This document shows, one piece after another, positions 1-8,038 of a stretch of DNA of 39,978 bases (within the stretch, counting starts at the first letter, position 1; every line of letters begins with the position of its first letter). The position numbers and the translations under genes are program-made. Origin of the DNA: Nostoc sp. JL34 (GTDB lineage: Bacteria > Cyanobacteriota > Cyanobacteriia > Cyanobacteriales > Nostocaceae); the NCBI RefSeq assembly GCF_017114945.1, contig NZ_JABXKQ010000161.1, positions 1 through 39,978 of the forward strand. Reading direction: 5' to 3'. The notes beneath the pieces were generated by a model. The model was not told where the DNA came from and searched no databases. It worked only from the letters and a program-made list of their open reading frames with translations.

Positions 1-969
1 TTCTTCTGCTTAATTTTTTGTTACATACTTATAAAATTTCACCACGACTTACTTAGCTTAGGGCAAATTGGCTCTGGCAACCAAAAAGCGATTGATGCTT
101 TGGTGGAATTAATCGGCAAACCACAAATGGATAATTCTACCCGATGGCAAGCGGCATCTAGCTTAGGGGAAATTGGCTCTGGCAACCAAAAAGCGATTGA
201 TGCTTTGGTGGAATTAATTGGCAAACCACAAATGGATAATTCTACCCGATGGCAAGCGGCATCTAGCTTAGGGCAAATTGGCTCTGGCAACCAAAAAGCG
301 ATTGATGCTTTGGTGAAGTTAATCGGCAAACCACAACTGGATGATTATACCCGAAGGCTAGCGGCATTTAGATTAGGGAAAATTGGCTCTGGCAACCAAA
401 AAGCGATTGATGCTTTGGTGGAGTTAATCGGCAAACCACAACTGGATGATTATACCCAAAGGTTAGTGGCATCTAGCTTAGGGCAAATTGACCCTGGCAA
501 CCAAAAAGCGATTGATGCTTTGGTGGAGTTAATCGGCAAACCACAACTGGATGATTATACCCAAAGGTTAGTGGCATCTAGCTTAGGGCAAATTGACCCT
601 GGCAACCAAAAAGCGATTGATGCTTTGGTGGAGTTAATCGGCAAACCACAACTGGATGATTATACCCGAAGGCTAGCGGCATCTAGCTTAGGAAAAATTG
701 GCTCTGGCAACCAAAAAACGATTGATGCTTTGGTGAAGTCAATCGGCAAACCACAACTGGATCATTATACTCGAAGGCGAGCGGCATCTAGCTCAGAGCA
801 AATTATCTCAGAGGAACAGATGCCGAGTGTTGTCACCAAGTTGAAGGATTACTTATCACCAGAAATTTACAAAAATGACTTTGAGCGATTTCATAATTGC
901 TACGAAGTTATCTGGAAGTGCGCCCAAAGTATGCCCTACCCCGCTTTTTATCAAGCTTGGCATCAATAA
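1..969 (+). CDS. HEAT-repeat protein, 5' incomplete
   Basis: The frame is open from base 1 to the TAA at 967-969. It holds about seven tandem 35-residue units (105 bp each) of HEAT/PBS-lyase-like type, built around the core IGSGNQKAIDALVELIGKP. A unique C-terminal tail follows, ending in MPYPAFYQAWHQ. Such tails and HEAT arrays occur at the C-terminus of cyanobacterial NACHT-HEAT (NLR-like) proteins, so this may be the end of one; that is inference from memory of the family. No ATPase domain is visible here. Repeat homology begins only near base 54. Bases 1-53 are AT-rich and do not look like a repeat although they stay in frame, so the gene may be truncated or may start elsewhere. The first usable start inside the window is TTG at 100, with no convincing ribosome site. 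The product is likely a protein-protein interaction solenoid; partner unknown. Confidence 0.7.
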   Translation, partial: FFCLIFCYILIKFHHDLLSLGQIGSGNQKAIDALVELIGKPQMDNSTRWQAASSLGEIGSGNQKAIDALVELIGKPQMDNSTRWQAASSLGQIGSGNQKAIDALVKLIGKPQLDDYTRRLAAFRLGKIGSGNQKAIDALVELIGKPQLDDYTQRLVASSLGQIDPGNQKAIDALVELIGKPQLDDYTQRLVASSLGQIDPGNQKAIDALVELIGKPQLDDYTRRLAASSLGKIGSGNQKTIDALVKSIGKPQLDHYTRRRAASSSEQIISEEQMPSVVTKLKDYLSPEIYKNDFERFHNCYEVIWKCAQSMPYPAFYQAWHQ

Positions 970-1048
970 GAGAAAGTGAAAGATGGAGAGTAGGAAACAA
1001 AAATACTTCCTCCAGCCAAAACATAAGCGAAATTTAGAAGCAGCAATC

Positions 1049-1215
1049 CCTTGTAAAGACGTGATTCATCCCATCTCGTAGGCGTCTCGTAAATCTATCG
1101 CGTCTGATCTTTCCACAATCCAGGGAATGCGATCGCACCTAATAAAACAGATATTGCGATCAGAATGGGAATGTGATCGCAAAAACGATCGCCCCTTGTA
1201 GAGACGTGATTCATC
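1049..1215. repeat. Two copies of an intergenic short repeat
   Basis: A block reading ttgtaaagacgtgattcatc at 1051-1070 recurs with one change (ttgtagagacgtgattcatc) at 1196-1215, followed by further attcatcgcg echoes to about 1260. The gap 970-1263 between the HEAT gene and the PaaK-like gene holds nothing else that I can recognise apart from HIP1-like gatcgc sites. It looks like a dispersed cyanobacterial intergenic repeat. Confidence 0.55.
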
Positions 1216-1263
1216 GCTGATTCATCGCGTCTTCTTGTGTTTGATTATTCATCGCGCCTAATG

Positions 1264-2778
1264 CTATTTACGCGTATAACGATGTTTCACCCCAATAGGA
1301 AAATATTCAGCGTCCCCCATTGGCGCTAACATAACCTGTGGTGTTTGATATTCTGCGGGAACATAATTAGCAAACTCGCTATTTAGACGTAGCAGTTGTG
1401 AAAGAATAGAAGATGCGATCGCAAGTCTTCGATCTTCACTACCCTCTACCCCTGGCGCTAACTCCACAACCACAGATAAAAATCGGTTCTTGTCAGCATC
1501 TTCCTTCACCTGCAACACAAATTTACCTGTCACCCATTCTTGAATTACTGGTTGTTCTAATCCCACCGTCACATTTTCGGGATAGATATTTGCGCCAAAG
1601 TAGGAAACTGTAAAGTTAGAACGCCCGAAGACATAAACAAAAGGTAGCTGATGAATACCTCTAGCTGATTGTTGAGTATCACAACGGAGATTTTCAAGCG
1701 GGTTAAATCCCCATTCTGCTAAAAATTGCAGCATGGCATCATAACTAATTATCCCGCCAGTATCTAAAATGTCATAACGTACTAAGGGAATACCGTTATC
1801 TCCCGAAAACAGCAATCCGCCATCTTGAACTTCAAAAAAGCGACTGCAAGGATCATATTGTACTAGCGTGGGTAAACGCGATTCTCCAAATAAAGCTCTA
1901 GCTGCATCAGGATTTTCTGCCAAAAAACGGCGAATGCAGATACTTAATGGTGTTTCATTACCCAAAACTCCGGCATCCGCAGTGCCGTAAAGTGATGCAA
2001 AATCATAGCAAGGATTTTGTGAACCAACTCTTTCACCAACTAAACTCCGCCATTCTTCACTAAATACTTCTCCCGCCATGACTAATTTAATCTGATATTG
2101 CTGCCACTCCACACCACGGGCGATACCAGTATCAATCACATCTTTCAAAAATGGCGGGTATCCCAATAACACCACTTGTTCAAATTCTGAACCTAATTCT
2201 TGGACAACTCGCAAGATTTCTTCTTTGTTGTTACCAGGAGTAATTACGGTGATGGGATAACCTTTGCTAGCAAGATAACGACAGCAATTAGTAGTAAACA
2301 TTCCACCTACCCAAGTGCCCAAAGTGAAACAAATTACTGCTAGGGTACGTCTCGTATCTGCATAGAAACTATCGTGAAAAATCTGTTCAAAACGTGTGGC
2401 GATTTGGAGTTCATCTGTGAAAAAACGAGGCCAAAATGTCGGTTTCCCACTGGAACCTGATGAAGCAGCTATCATGTCGCACGCTTGGAGTTGTCCGTTG
2501 CGGCACAAGTCAGCTAAGGGATAACGCAGTATATAATTTTGTTTAGCGATCGCTGGTAGTTTTTGAAACTCCTCTAAGGTTTGAATAGTCGCGGGATTAA
2601 TTTCCCTTTCTGCTAAAAAAGTCTTGTAGGCAGGTACATTAGCCGCCACATCGTGAAATAAACTCAAAGCTACCGAAGTTTGAGTGTTGAGATGCCGTTG
2701 CAGTAGTGTTTCTAGGGGGGTAGACAAAAAATCTTCAAATGCTTTAATTACTTGCTGCTGTCTTGATTTTGGGTTCAT
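1264..2778 (-). CDS. PaaK-like adenylate-forming enzyme (phenylacetate-CoA ligase family)
   Basis: 504 residues of the ANL superfamily, closest in pattern to phenylacetate-CoA ligase / coenzyme F390 synthetase-like proteins. The phosphate-binding loop SSGSSGKPT lies at residues 106-114 and the adenylate motif YGTADAG at 264-270. A late motif with YFGANIYPENV matches the region before the small C-terminal domain. Members activate a carboxylic acid as an acyl-AMP and usually pass it to CoA; the substrate cannot be read from the sequence. It should be cytoplasmic, with no signal peptide or membrane segment. It stands alone and diverges from the kinase gene at 2993, with no pathway neighbours. 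The ATG at 2778 is the first in the frame; a GAGG lies about 15-20 bases upstream, so the start is only moderately supported. Confidence 0.8.
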   Translation of the reverse strand: MNPKSRQQQVIKAFEDFLSTPLETLLQRHLNTQTSVALSLFHDVAANVPAYKTFLAEREINPATIQTLEEFQKLPAIAKQNYILRYPLADLCRNGQLQACDMIAASSGSSGKPTFWPRFFTDELQIATRFEQIFHDSFYADTRRTLAVICFTLGTWVGGMFTTNCCRYLASKGYPITVITPGNNKEEILRVVQELGSEFEQVVLLGYPPFLKDVIDTGIARGVEWQQYQIKLVMAGEVFSEEWRSLVGERVGSQNPCYDFASLYGTADAGVLGNETPLSICIRRFLAENPDAARALFGESRLPTLVQYDPCSRFFEVQDGGLLFSGDNGIPLVRYDILDTGGIISYDAMLQFLAEWGFNPLENLRCDTQQSARGIHQLPFVYVFGRSNFTVSYFGANIYPENVTVGLEQPVIQEWVTGKFVLQVKEDADKNRFLSVVVELAPGVEGSEDRRLAIASSILSQLLRLNSEFANYVPAEYQTPQVMLAPMGDAEYFPIGVKHRYTRK

Positions 2779-2820
2779 GACGCTTGTTGTTTATCCTCAA
2801 GTAAAATCAACATCGTTAAA

Positions 2821-2902
2821 CAGTGCTGAGTGCTGAATAGCGAGTGCTGAGTAAAAAAACAATAATCGCACGGGCTAAACCCTAGCTATCCGCTAACAGC
2901 AT
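2821..2902. repeat. gtgctga heptamers and a dispersed repeat
   Basis: Bases 2821-2852 carry gtgctga heptamers, two in tandem and one after a spacer. Bases 2868-2902 (beginning gcacgggcta, ending cgctaacagcat) resemble 39881-39915, which lies in the variable arm of the second riboswitch. Both are dispersed intergenic repeats. The rest of the gap up to the kinase gene must hold the two divergent promoters, which I could not pick out. Confidence 0.55.
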
Positions 2903-2992
2903 CAAATTCTCCTAACCTTTGGTAGGATATCCGAAAATGAGGATAGGCGCGTTGTAGTTTTTCAATAAAACCTTAATTTATCCTTGGGCACC

Positions 2993-4684
2993 ATGCAGCT
3001 CTATTGCAGTAAACAACACACAAATAATGGTGAGAACCGCTTTTGCACCCTTTGTGGTGAGCCATTACCTCTTGCTGTGGGACAGGTTGTGGATAATCGC
3101 TATCAAATTATCCGTCATCTAGGACAGGGGGGCTTTGGCCGCACCTATTTGGCGGAGGATAGAAATAAAGCTCATCAAACCTGTGTGCTGAAGGAGTTTG
3201 CACCCCAAGTACAAGAACATCAAGATTTACAAAAAGCTAAAGAGTTATTTGAACGAGAAGCAAATGTCCTGAAAAAACTCCAGCATCCACAGATTCCGCG
3301 TTTTCACGCCTCGCTACAAGTGAAGATAGGCGCTAAAGATTTTTTCTTTCTCGTACAAGATTATGTGGATGGTGATAATTACTACCAATTATTAGAACAG
3401 CAGCAGAGTCAAGGAAAAACCTTTAGTGAAGAGGAAGTAATCACCCTCCTGCAACAGATTTTACCCGTGTTATCCTACATCCACTCACGAGATGTGGTTC
3501 ACCGTGATATCTCTCCTGATAATTTGATTTGGCGGCGTTCCGATCATCTGCCAGTGCTGATTGATTTTGGTGGTGTCAAGCAATTACCGGCTTCTCAAGG
3601 TTTTTGGCGCACTAAGCTAGCAGAAAATAACACTTTGCTGGGTAAAAAAGGCTACGCTCCAGAGGAACAGCTACGGCAAGGCAAAGCATTTTTTAGTAGT
3701 GATTTATACTCTTTAGCAGTGACAATATTGGTATTGCTCACAGGTAAAGAACCGCAAAAACTATACGACAGCTATCAGGGAATTTGGGGATGGGGAAAGG
3801 AAATCCGAGTTAGTCCCCAACTGGAAGCGGTGTTAAAAAAGATGCTGGCTTATAAACCGAGCGATCGCTATCAACGAGCCGAGCAAATTCTCAAAGATTT
3901 ACCATCGTCAACTGTTAGTAAATCCCCAGGCAATTATATTACCACCAAGATCAAGACGATGGTCGTTGCTCCAGGAAGACAACGCGCCAGTGCTATTGTG
4001 AGTAGATTCCAGAACAGAACGCAAGCGATCGCGAAACCGAGAACTTTCCCTGTTTGGATTCGCCCTTTTGTGATGAGTTTAGGGGGAACGGCTTTAGTTG
4101 GATTAACTTTAGCGGCGGGAAATGCAGCCATTCGAGCTGTAACTTCAATCACCATCCCATCAATTTCATTACCTTCATTACCGCAAATCCCACAGTTTCC
4201 AACTGGAAAACCAGCCGGCGACAAAGGAAAAAATAGTGATCTCCAGAAAATTATCAGTCGTCGTCAACAGCTAGAAATTACTGAAGGATTTTTTATTCCC
4301 TTTGTAGATAATTTATTTTATACAAAAAAACCGGAATTAAAGGGACGTAGCCTGACATCTAAACCTGAAGACGCTGGTTTACGAGATGAATGGTCTGGTA
4401 TTGCTGACGATTTATTGAATAAATTAGAACAGGCTAACCTCAGTCCAGCATCCCGCCGGAAATTAGGTAAATATAGTCAAAAAGATTATGACACATGGAG
4501 ACGGCAAGCGCGATCGGGGCAGTTTGGGAACTATACAATTGATCAGTTGACCAAAGACACAAATGAAAAATTTGATCGGTTGTTTCCTGATCAGCAGCGT
4601 GAGAAACTGAATCAACAGACTTTTGGTCAAATTTGGTATGCGATCGCAGCCGATCAAGTCAGTAAAGTACAATCTGGCAAGTAA
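2993..4684 (+). CDS. Membrane Ser/Thr protein kinase with zinc ribbon (kinase 1)
   Basis: 563 residues from ATG 2993; a TTG nine bases upstream is in frame but less likely. The N-terminus is a short zinc ribbon, C5-x3-H9-x8-C18-x2-C21. The kinase domain follows from about residue 35: glycine loop GQGGFGRTYLAED, lysine K67 in VLKEF, catalytic HRDISPDN at 170-177, and DFG at about 191 in the form DFGGVK. All catalytic residues are present. One membrane segment lies at about 355-380. The outer part (about 420-563) holds a domain with RRQQLEI and FGQIWYAIAADQ that is shared with the next kinase. It should phosphorylate Ser/Thr on cytoplasmic targets, with the C-terminal domain outside or in the periplasm. 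It lies 51 bp before kinase 2 and is clearly its paralogue, probably from tandem duplication. Targets are unknown. Confidence 0.9.
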   Translation: MQLYCSKQHTNNGENRFCTLCGEPLPLAVGQVVDNRYQIIRHLGQGGFGRTYLAEDRNKAHQTCVLKEFAPQVQEHQDLQKAKELFEREANVLKKLQHPQIPRFHASLQVKIGAKDFFFLVQDYVDGDNYYQLLEQQQSQGKTFSEEEVITLLQQILPVLSYIHSRDVVHRDISPDNLIWRRSDHLPVLIDFGGVKQLPASQGFWRTKLAENNTLLGKKGYAPEEQLRQGKAFFSSDLYSLAVTILVLLTGKEPQKLYDSYQGIWGWGKEIRVSPQLEAVLKKMLAYKPSDRYQRAEQILKDLPSSTVSKSPGNYITTKIKTMVVAPGRQRASAIVSRFQNRTQAIAKPRTFPVWIRPFVMSLGGTALVGLTLAAGNAAIRAVTSITIPSISLPSLPQIPQFPTGKPAGDKGKNSDLQKIISRRQQLEITEGFFIPFVDNLFYTKKPELKGRSLTSKPEDAGLRDEWSGIADDLLNKLEQANLSPASRRKLGKYSQKDYDTWRRQARSGQFGNYTIDQLTKDTNEKFDRLFPDQQREKLNQQTFGQIWYAIAADQVSKVQSGK

Positions 4685-4717
4685 GGGAACTGGGGACTGG
4701 GGAAAAGTAACTTAATA

Positions 4718-4738
4718 ACAAATGACAAATGACAAATG
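4718..4738 (+). repeat. acaaatg heptamer x3 overlapping the kinase 2 start
   Basis: Three perfect tandem copies of acaaatg, the last ending in the ATG at 4736 that starts kinase 2. The same heptamer appears on the other strand at 20991-21015. Short tandem heptamers of this type are known from heterocystous cyanobacteria (STRR sequences). Confidence 0.8.
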
Positions 4739-6889
4739 ACAAAAATATATTGTTCTAAAGGACATGAAAATTCCCCAGGTAGTCGCTTTTGTCTCCAGTG
4801 CGGTGAAAATTTGTTGGATACGCCCATGAGTTATAGTATCCAACCGGGACTAACTTTAGGCGATCGCTATGTGATTGTGCGTCAAATTGGTCAAGGTGGC
4901 TTTGGACGCACTTATTTAGCTGAAGATGTCAACCGATTCCGCGAACTTTGTGTTTTAAAAGAATTTTCCCCTCAAGTTCAAACCGCTTACGTTGTCCAAA
5001 AAGCTGAAGAACTGTTTGAGAGAGAGGCGAGTGTTCTTTATAAACTGCAACATCCCCAAATTCCCCGCTTCCGGGAACTGCTGCGGCTGAATTTAGGGGG
5101 CAAAGAATATCTGTTTTTGGTACAAGATTATGTCGAAGGGGAAACTTATAATTCTTTGTTAAATACCCGCATACAACAGGGTTTGCGCTTTACAGAGGCG
5201 GAAGTAAGCCTATTGTTGCAACAAATTTTGCCAGTGTTGGAGTATATCCATTCCATAGGCGTTATTCATCGAGATATTTCTCCAGATAATTTAATGCTTC
5301 GCACTGTTGACAAACTGCCAGTGTTAATTGATTTTGGCGGTGTCAAACAAGTAGTAGCAGCCGTTGCTTCCCAATATTACCAACCCGGCGTAGTTGCATC
5401 TTCTCCATCACCAACCCTATTGGGTAAGATAGGATTTGCTCCCCCAGAACAGATGCAAACTGGGTTAGTATCTCCCCACAGCGACTTGTATGCAATGGCC
5501 GCAACAATGTTGGTTTTACTAACAGGAAAACAACCCCAAGAATTAATTGATACCTACACTCTTAGTTGGCAGTGGCGACGGGAAGTTAATCTGAGTCAAA
5601 CTTTGGCACAGGTATTAGATAAAATGCTATCTGCCAGACCAAGCGATCGCTATCAATCAGCCCGTCAAGTACTCCAAGCTATCAACCCGCCCCCAGCTAA
5701 CTATCCCCCTACTCAATACCCCACTCCAGCACAACCCACATCTGCCACTGTCGCCATCTCCCCACCTCCTCCATCCCCCTCATACCCCTCATACCCCCCA
5801 TCTCCTCAGCCCACAAGCTGGTGGACACCAACAAAAACCTTCCTAGTGGCGGCAGCGGTAGCTGGTACTGTCGGATTAGTTTGGTGGGGAGTGAATAGTA
5901 GCCGAGATATAGGGGAAGTCAAACCTACACCCACAGCCAGTCCAATTCCAACTAGCGATCAACCAACCGATCCCTTAGCGCAATATTCACCAGCAGAACG
6001 GCAGCGCAAAGAAAGATTAAGCGATCGCCGTCAACAGTTGGGTATTGACTCTAACTTCTACATCAATTTGGTGAATCAAGTTTTTTGGGATAGAAATCCC
6101 AGTTTACGGGGACGTACTCTCAGCAATGGCCCTGAAGATGAGAGTTTGCGGGCAGAATGGGATAAAACAGCTTCAGAATTGTTGGAAAAGCTAGCGCCAC
6201 TGAGTTCAAAAACACGTCAGCAACTTGGGACTTATACAAGTGCTGAACGCGATCGCTGGAAAGTGGAAGTCAACAAAATCAACGTTGGTAGTAGTTCTTT
6301 GTATGATTTAGGAGATGCTGCATTTTTAAGTGTATTTCCTGAACAGCGTGGTAAAGATTTTCTTAGTCAACCCATTGGACAAGTTTGGTACGGATTTGTT
6401 AGCGATCAACTCAGTGCTATCCTCGCCCGTAGCGCTTTCCAGAAACTAGTCTTTGATCAGGGTGCTACCGGCAAAACAGTCAGCGGTGTTCTCCAACCTG
6501 GTGCTGGGAAAGTATTTATTGCTGGACTTGCCAAAGACCAATCTCTGGAATTGAAGTTGCAAGGAAATTCCCAAGTTTTGTTATCAGTCTATTCACCATC
6601 TGGCAAAATCAAATTTTTGGAAGATTCTACGCAACATAGTTTGTCAACTAAATTACCAGAAAACGGATTTTACGAGTTTGTTGTAGTTTCCACAGCATCG
6701 AAACCAGCAGATTATCAACTCACCATTACAGCGGAAAATCCCACCCCTCCCCCATCACCTACACCAACGCCCACGGAAACACCCACGCCAACTCCCACAC
6801 CCACACCAACGCCCACACCAACTTCTACACCAACTCCTATAGAAACCGCTACTCCTACACCAATACCAACGCCGGAGACAACGCCCTAG
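4736..6889 (+). CDS. Membrane Ser/Thr protein kinase with zinc ribbon, PPC-like domain and TP-rich tail (kinase 2)
   Basis: 717 residues. The zinc ribbon is C6-x3-H10-x8-C19-x2-C22. The kinase domain runs from about residue 43, with GQGGFGRTYLAED, VLKEF, HRDISPDN at 178-185 and DFGGVK from 199. A proline-rich linker (about 320-365) leads to one membrane segment at about 369-388. The domain shared with kinase 1 follows (RRQQLGI ... IGQVWYGFVSDQLS). Next is a beta-rich domain (about 565-665) that resembles bacterial pre-peptidase C-terminal (PPC) domains. The last 50 residues are a TPTPTP tail, typical of a linker or wall-spanning stretch. ATG 4736 lies in a heptamer repeat, but the MTKIYCSK start matches the start of kinase 1. 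It likely senses something at the cell surface and signals inward; ligand and targets unknown. Confidence 0.9.
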   Translation: MTKIYCSKGHENSPGSRFCLQCGENLLDTPMSYSIQPGLTLGDRYVIVRQIGQGGFGRTYLAEDVNRFRELCVLKEFSPQVQTAYVVQKAEELFEREASVLYKLQHPQIPRFRELLRLNLGGKEYLFLVQDYVEGETYNSLLNTRIQQGLRFTEAEVSLLLQQILPVLEYIHSIGVIHRDISPDNLMLRTVDKLPVLIDFGGVKQVVAAVASQYYQPGVVASSPSPTLLGKIGFAPPEQMQTGLVSPHSDLYAMAATMLVLLTGKQPQELIDTYTLSWQWRREVNLSQTLAQVLDKMLSARPSDRYQSARQVLQAINPPPANYPPTQYPTPAQPTSATVAISPPPPSPSYPSYPPSPQPTSWWTPTKTFLVAAAVAGTVGLVWWGVNSSRDIGEVKPTPTASPIPTSDQPTDPLAQYSPAERQRKERLSDRRQQLGIDSNFYINLVNQVFWDRNPSLRGRTLSNGPEDESLRAEWDKTASELLEKLAPLSSKTRQQLGTYTSAERDRWKVEVNKINVGSSSLYDLGDAAFLSVFPEQRGKDFLSQPIGQVWYGFVSDQLSAILARSAFQKLVFDQGATGKTVSGVLQPGAGKVFIAGLAKDQSLELKLQGNSQVLLSVYSPSGKIKFLEDSTQHSLSTKLPENGFYEFVVVSTASKPADYQLTITAENPTPPPSPTPTPTETPTPTPTPTPTPTPTSTPTPIETATPTPIPTPETTP

Positions 6890-6902
6890 TACCGCAAGGC
6901 GG

Positions 6903-6930
6903 AATTAAAAATTAAAAATTAAAAATTAAA
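6903..6930. repeat. aattaaa heptamer x4
   Basis: Four perfect tandem copies of aattaaa just after the kinase 2 stop codon; a fifth, changed copy follows. It is of the same heptamer class as the repeats at 4718 and 20991. Confidence 0.8.
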
Positions 6931-8038
6931 AATGAATACAGCGTAAGCATTTCATTGATTTGGAATGGGTGGTTTATTTCCGCCGTGTTGTACTAGTGTT
7001 TTTGGAAGGGGATGCTAGGGAGACACACGAGAATTCTTTCACTGCGTCTTCTTATTTAGCGGGAAATTCTTCTAACTGCTTTGCGGTGAGATGTTGCTGT
7101 CTAACTACCACAAAACCATGTTCTCAAAGTGATTTTTTTAATTAACGCGACTCTAAATTGATGAGGTAGCTAAGATTGCAACCCCGCGGGACTTCAACTC
7201 CGAGTCTTGGTTGGTGCTTGGTTATGATGTAATTATTTTTAAGGCAAACTATAGCAATCCTATTTTATTTGTGAGAATTGAAACCCGCAGATTCTTCACT
7301 TATTCAAGAAGTTAGGAATCTTGTTTCTGCGCGTCTGATTCAGAATTACTATATATAGTCAGTTAGTATAGTAAATTTTTGTAGTGGTATTTTAACTGAG
7401 AAAGTTGGCATTCAGGCGATATCGTCCACCTTTTTCAACACATCGTCACCTGAATTCAATATAATTCTACAACTCAACCCAATAACGGTAGTTATTGGTG
7501 TATTTTGCAATTAAAACTACTTACTAATCAGCCAGAAAAAGAGTTCTTTTATCAAACGGAACCAGTCAGACTATTTTGGAATTTGACTGGTAACTTTACC
7601 ATTGGATTACTTGATTTAATTGCTATTTTAACTCTCTGCAACATACCCAGATGCTAGCCTTTAAATTAAAATTTAAATTCCGCTAATTATAATGATTACC
7701 CAGTTTACTCTCAAATATTAATCGTTAACTGTACAGAACTAAACGTGCATAGGCGTAGCCCGTCGTAGACATCGCAGCTTTACTGCTATTTACTTGGATT
7801 CTTCCTGTGTATTCACGGAATCTACTAGGTAACTTTATCTAGCCTATCTGTAGTTTCCGTGTAATTTCTCAACCGTAATCCTTAATAAATATGTTACACA
7901 ATGTTTAGGAACTTTTGCAGATAGATTAACCATAATTACAGCAGATGATGAATTTTATCCAAGTTCTGATACTTTTTAGATTTAAATTTAATAATTAGCT
8001 AAACTTATTAAGTATTTTGCCAACAATATTTTTCATAA
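6931..8038. other. Long intergenic stretch without a convincing gene
   Basis: About 1.1 kb between kinase pairs. It is AT-rich with many stops. An imperfect inverted repeat lies at about 7290-7322 (agattc ... gaatct). An open stretch without an ATG at 7454-7657 encodes about 67 codons that include FFYQTEPVRLFWNL; it looks somewhat protein-like and may be a gene remnant, but I recognise no family. A 27-bp dispersed repeat lies at 7750-7776. The 61-codon ORF at 6960-7145 has no ribosome site and unlikely composition. The promoter for kinase 3 should lie near the 3' end. Confidence 0.5.
7750..7776 (+). repeat. 27-bp dispersed repeat (copy 1)
   Basis: Contains ggcgtagcccgtcgtagac. The full 27 bases match the reverse complement of 28859-28885 without mismatch. 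Both copies are intergenic. Confidence 0.85.

Noticed and set aside
39..329. Repetitive ORF on the - strand opposite the HEAT gene
   Set aside because: It is the antisense shadow of the 105-bp units; the sense frame has the HEAT pattern and the C-terminal tail.
88..720. Regular direct repeats that could suggest a CRISPR array
   Set aside because: Units are 105 bp, adjacent without spacers, and code for HEAT repeats.
6960..7145. 61-codon ORF
   Set aside because: No ribosome site, no recognisable protein, in a region full of repeats and stops.
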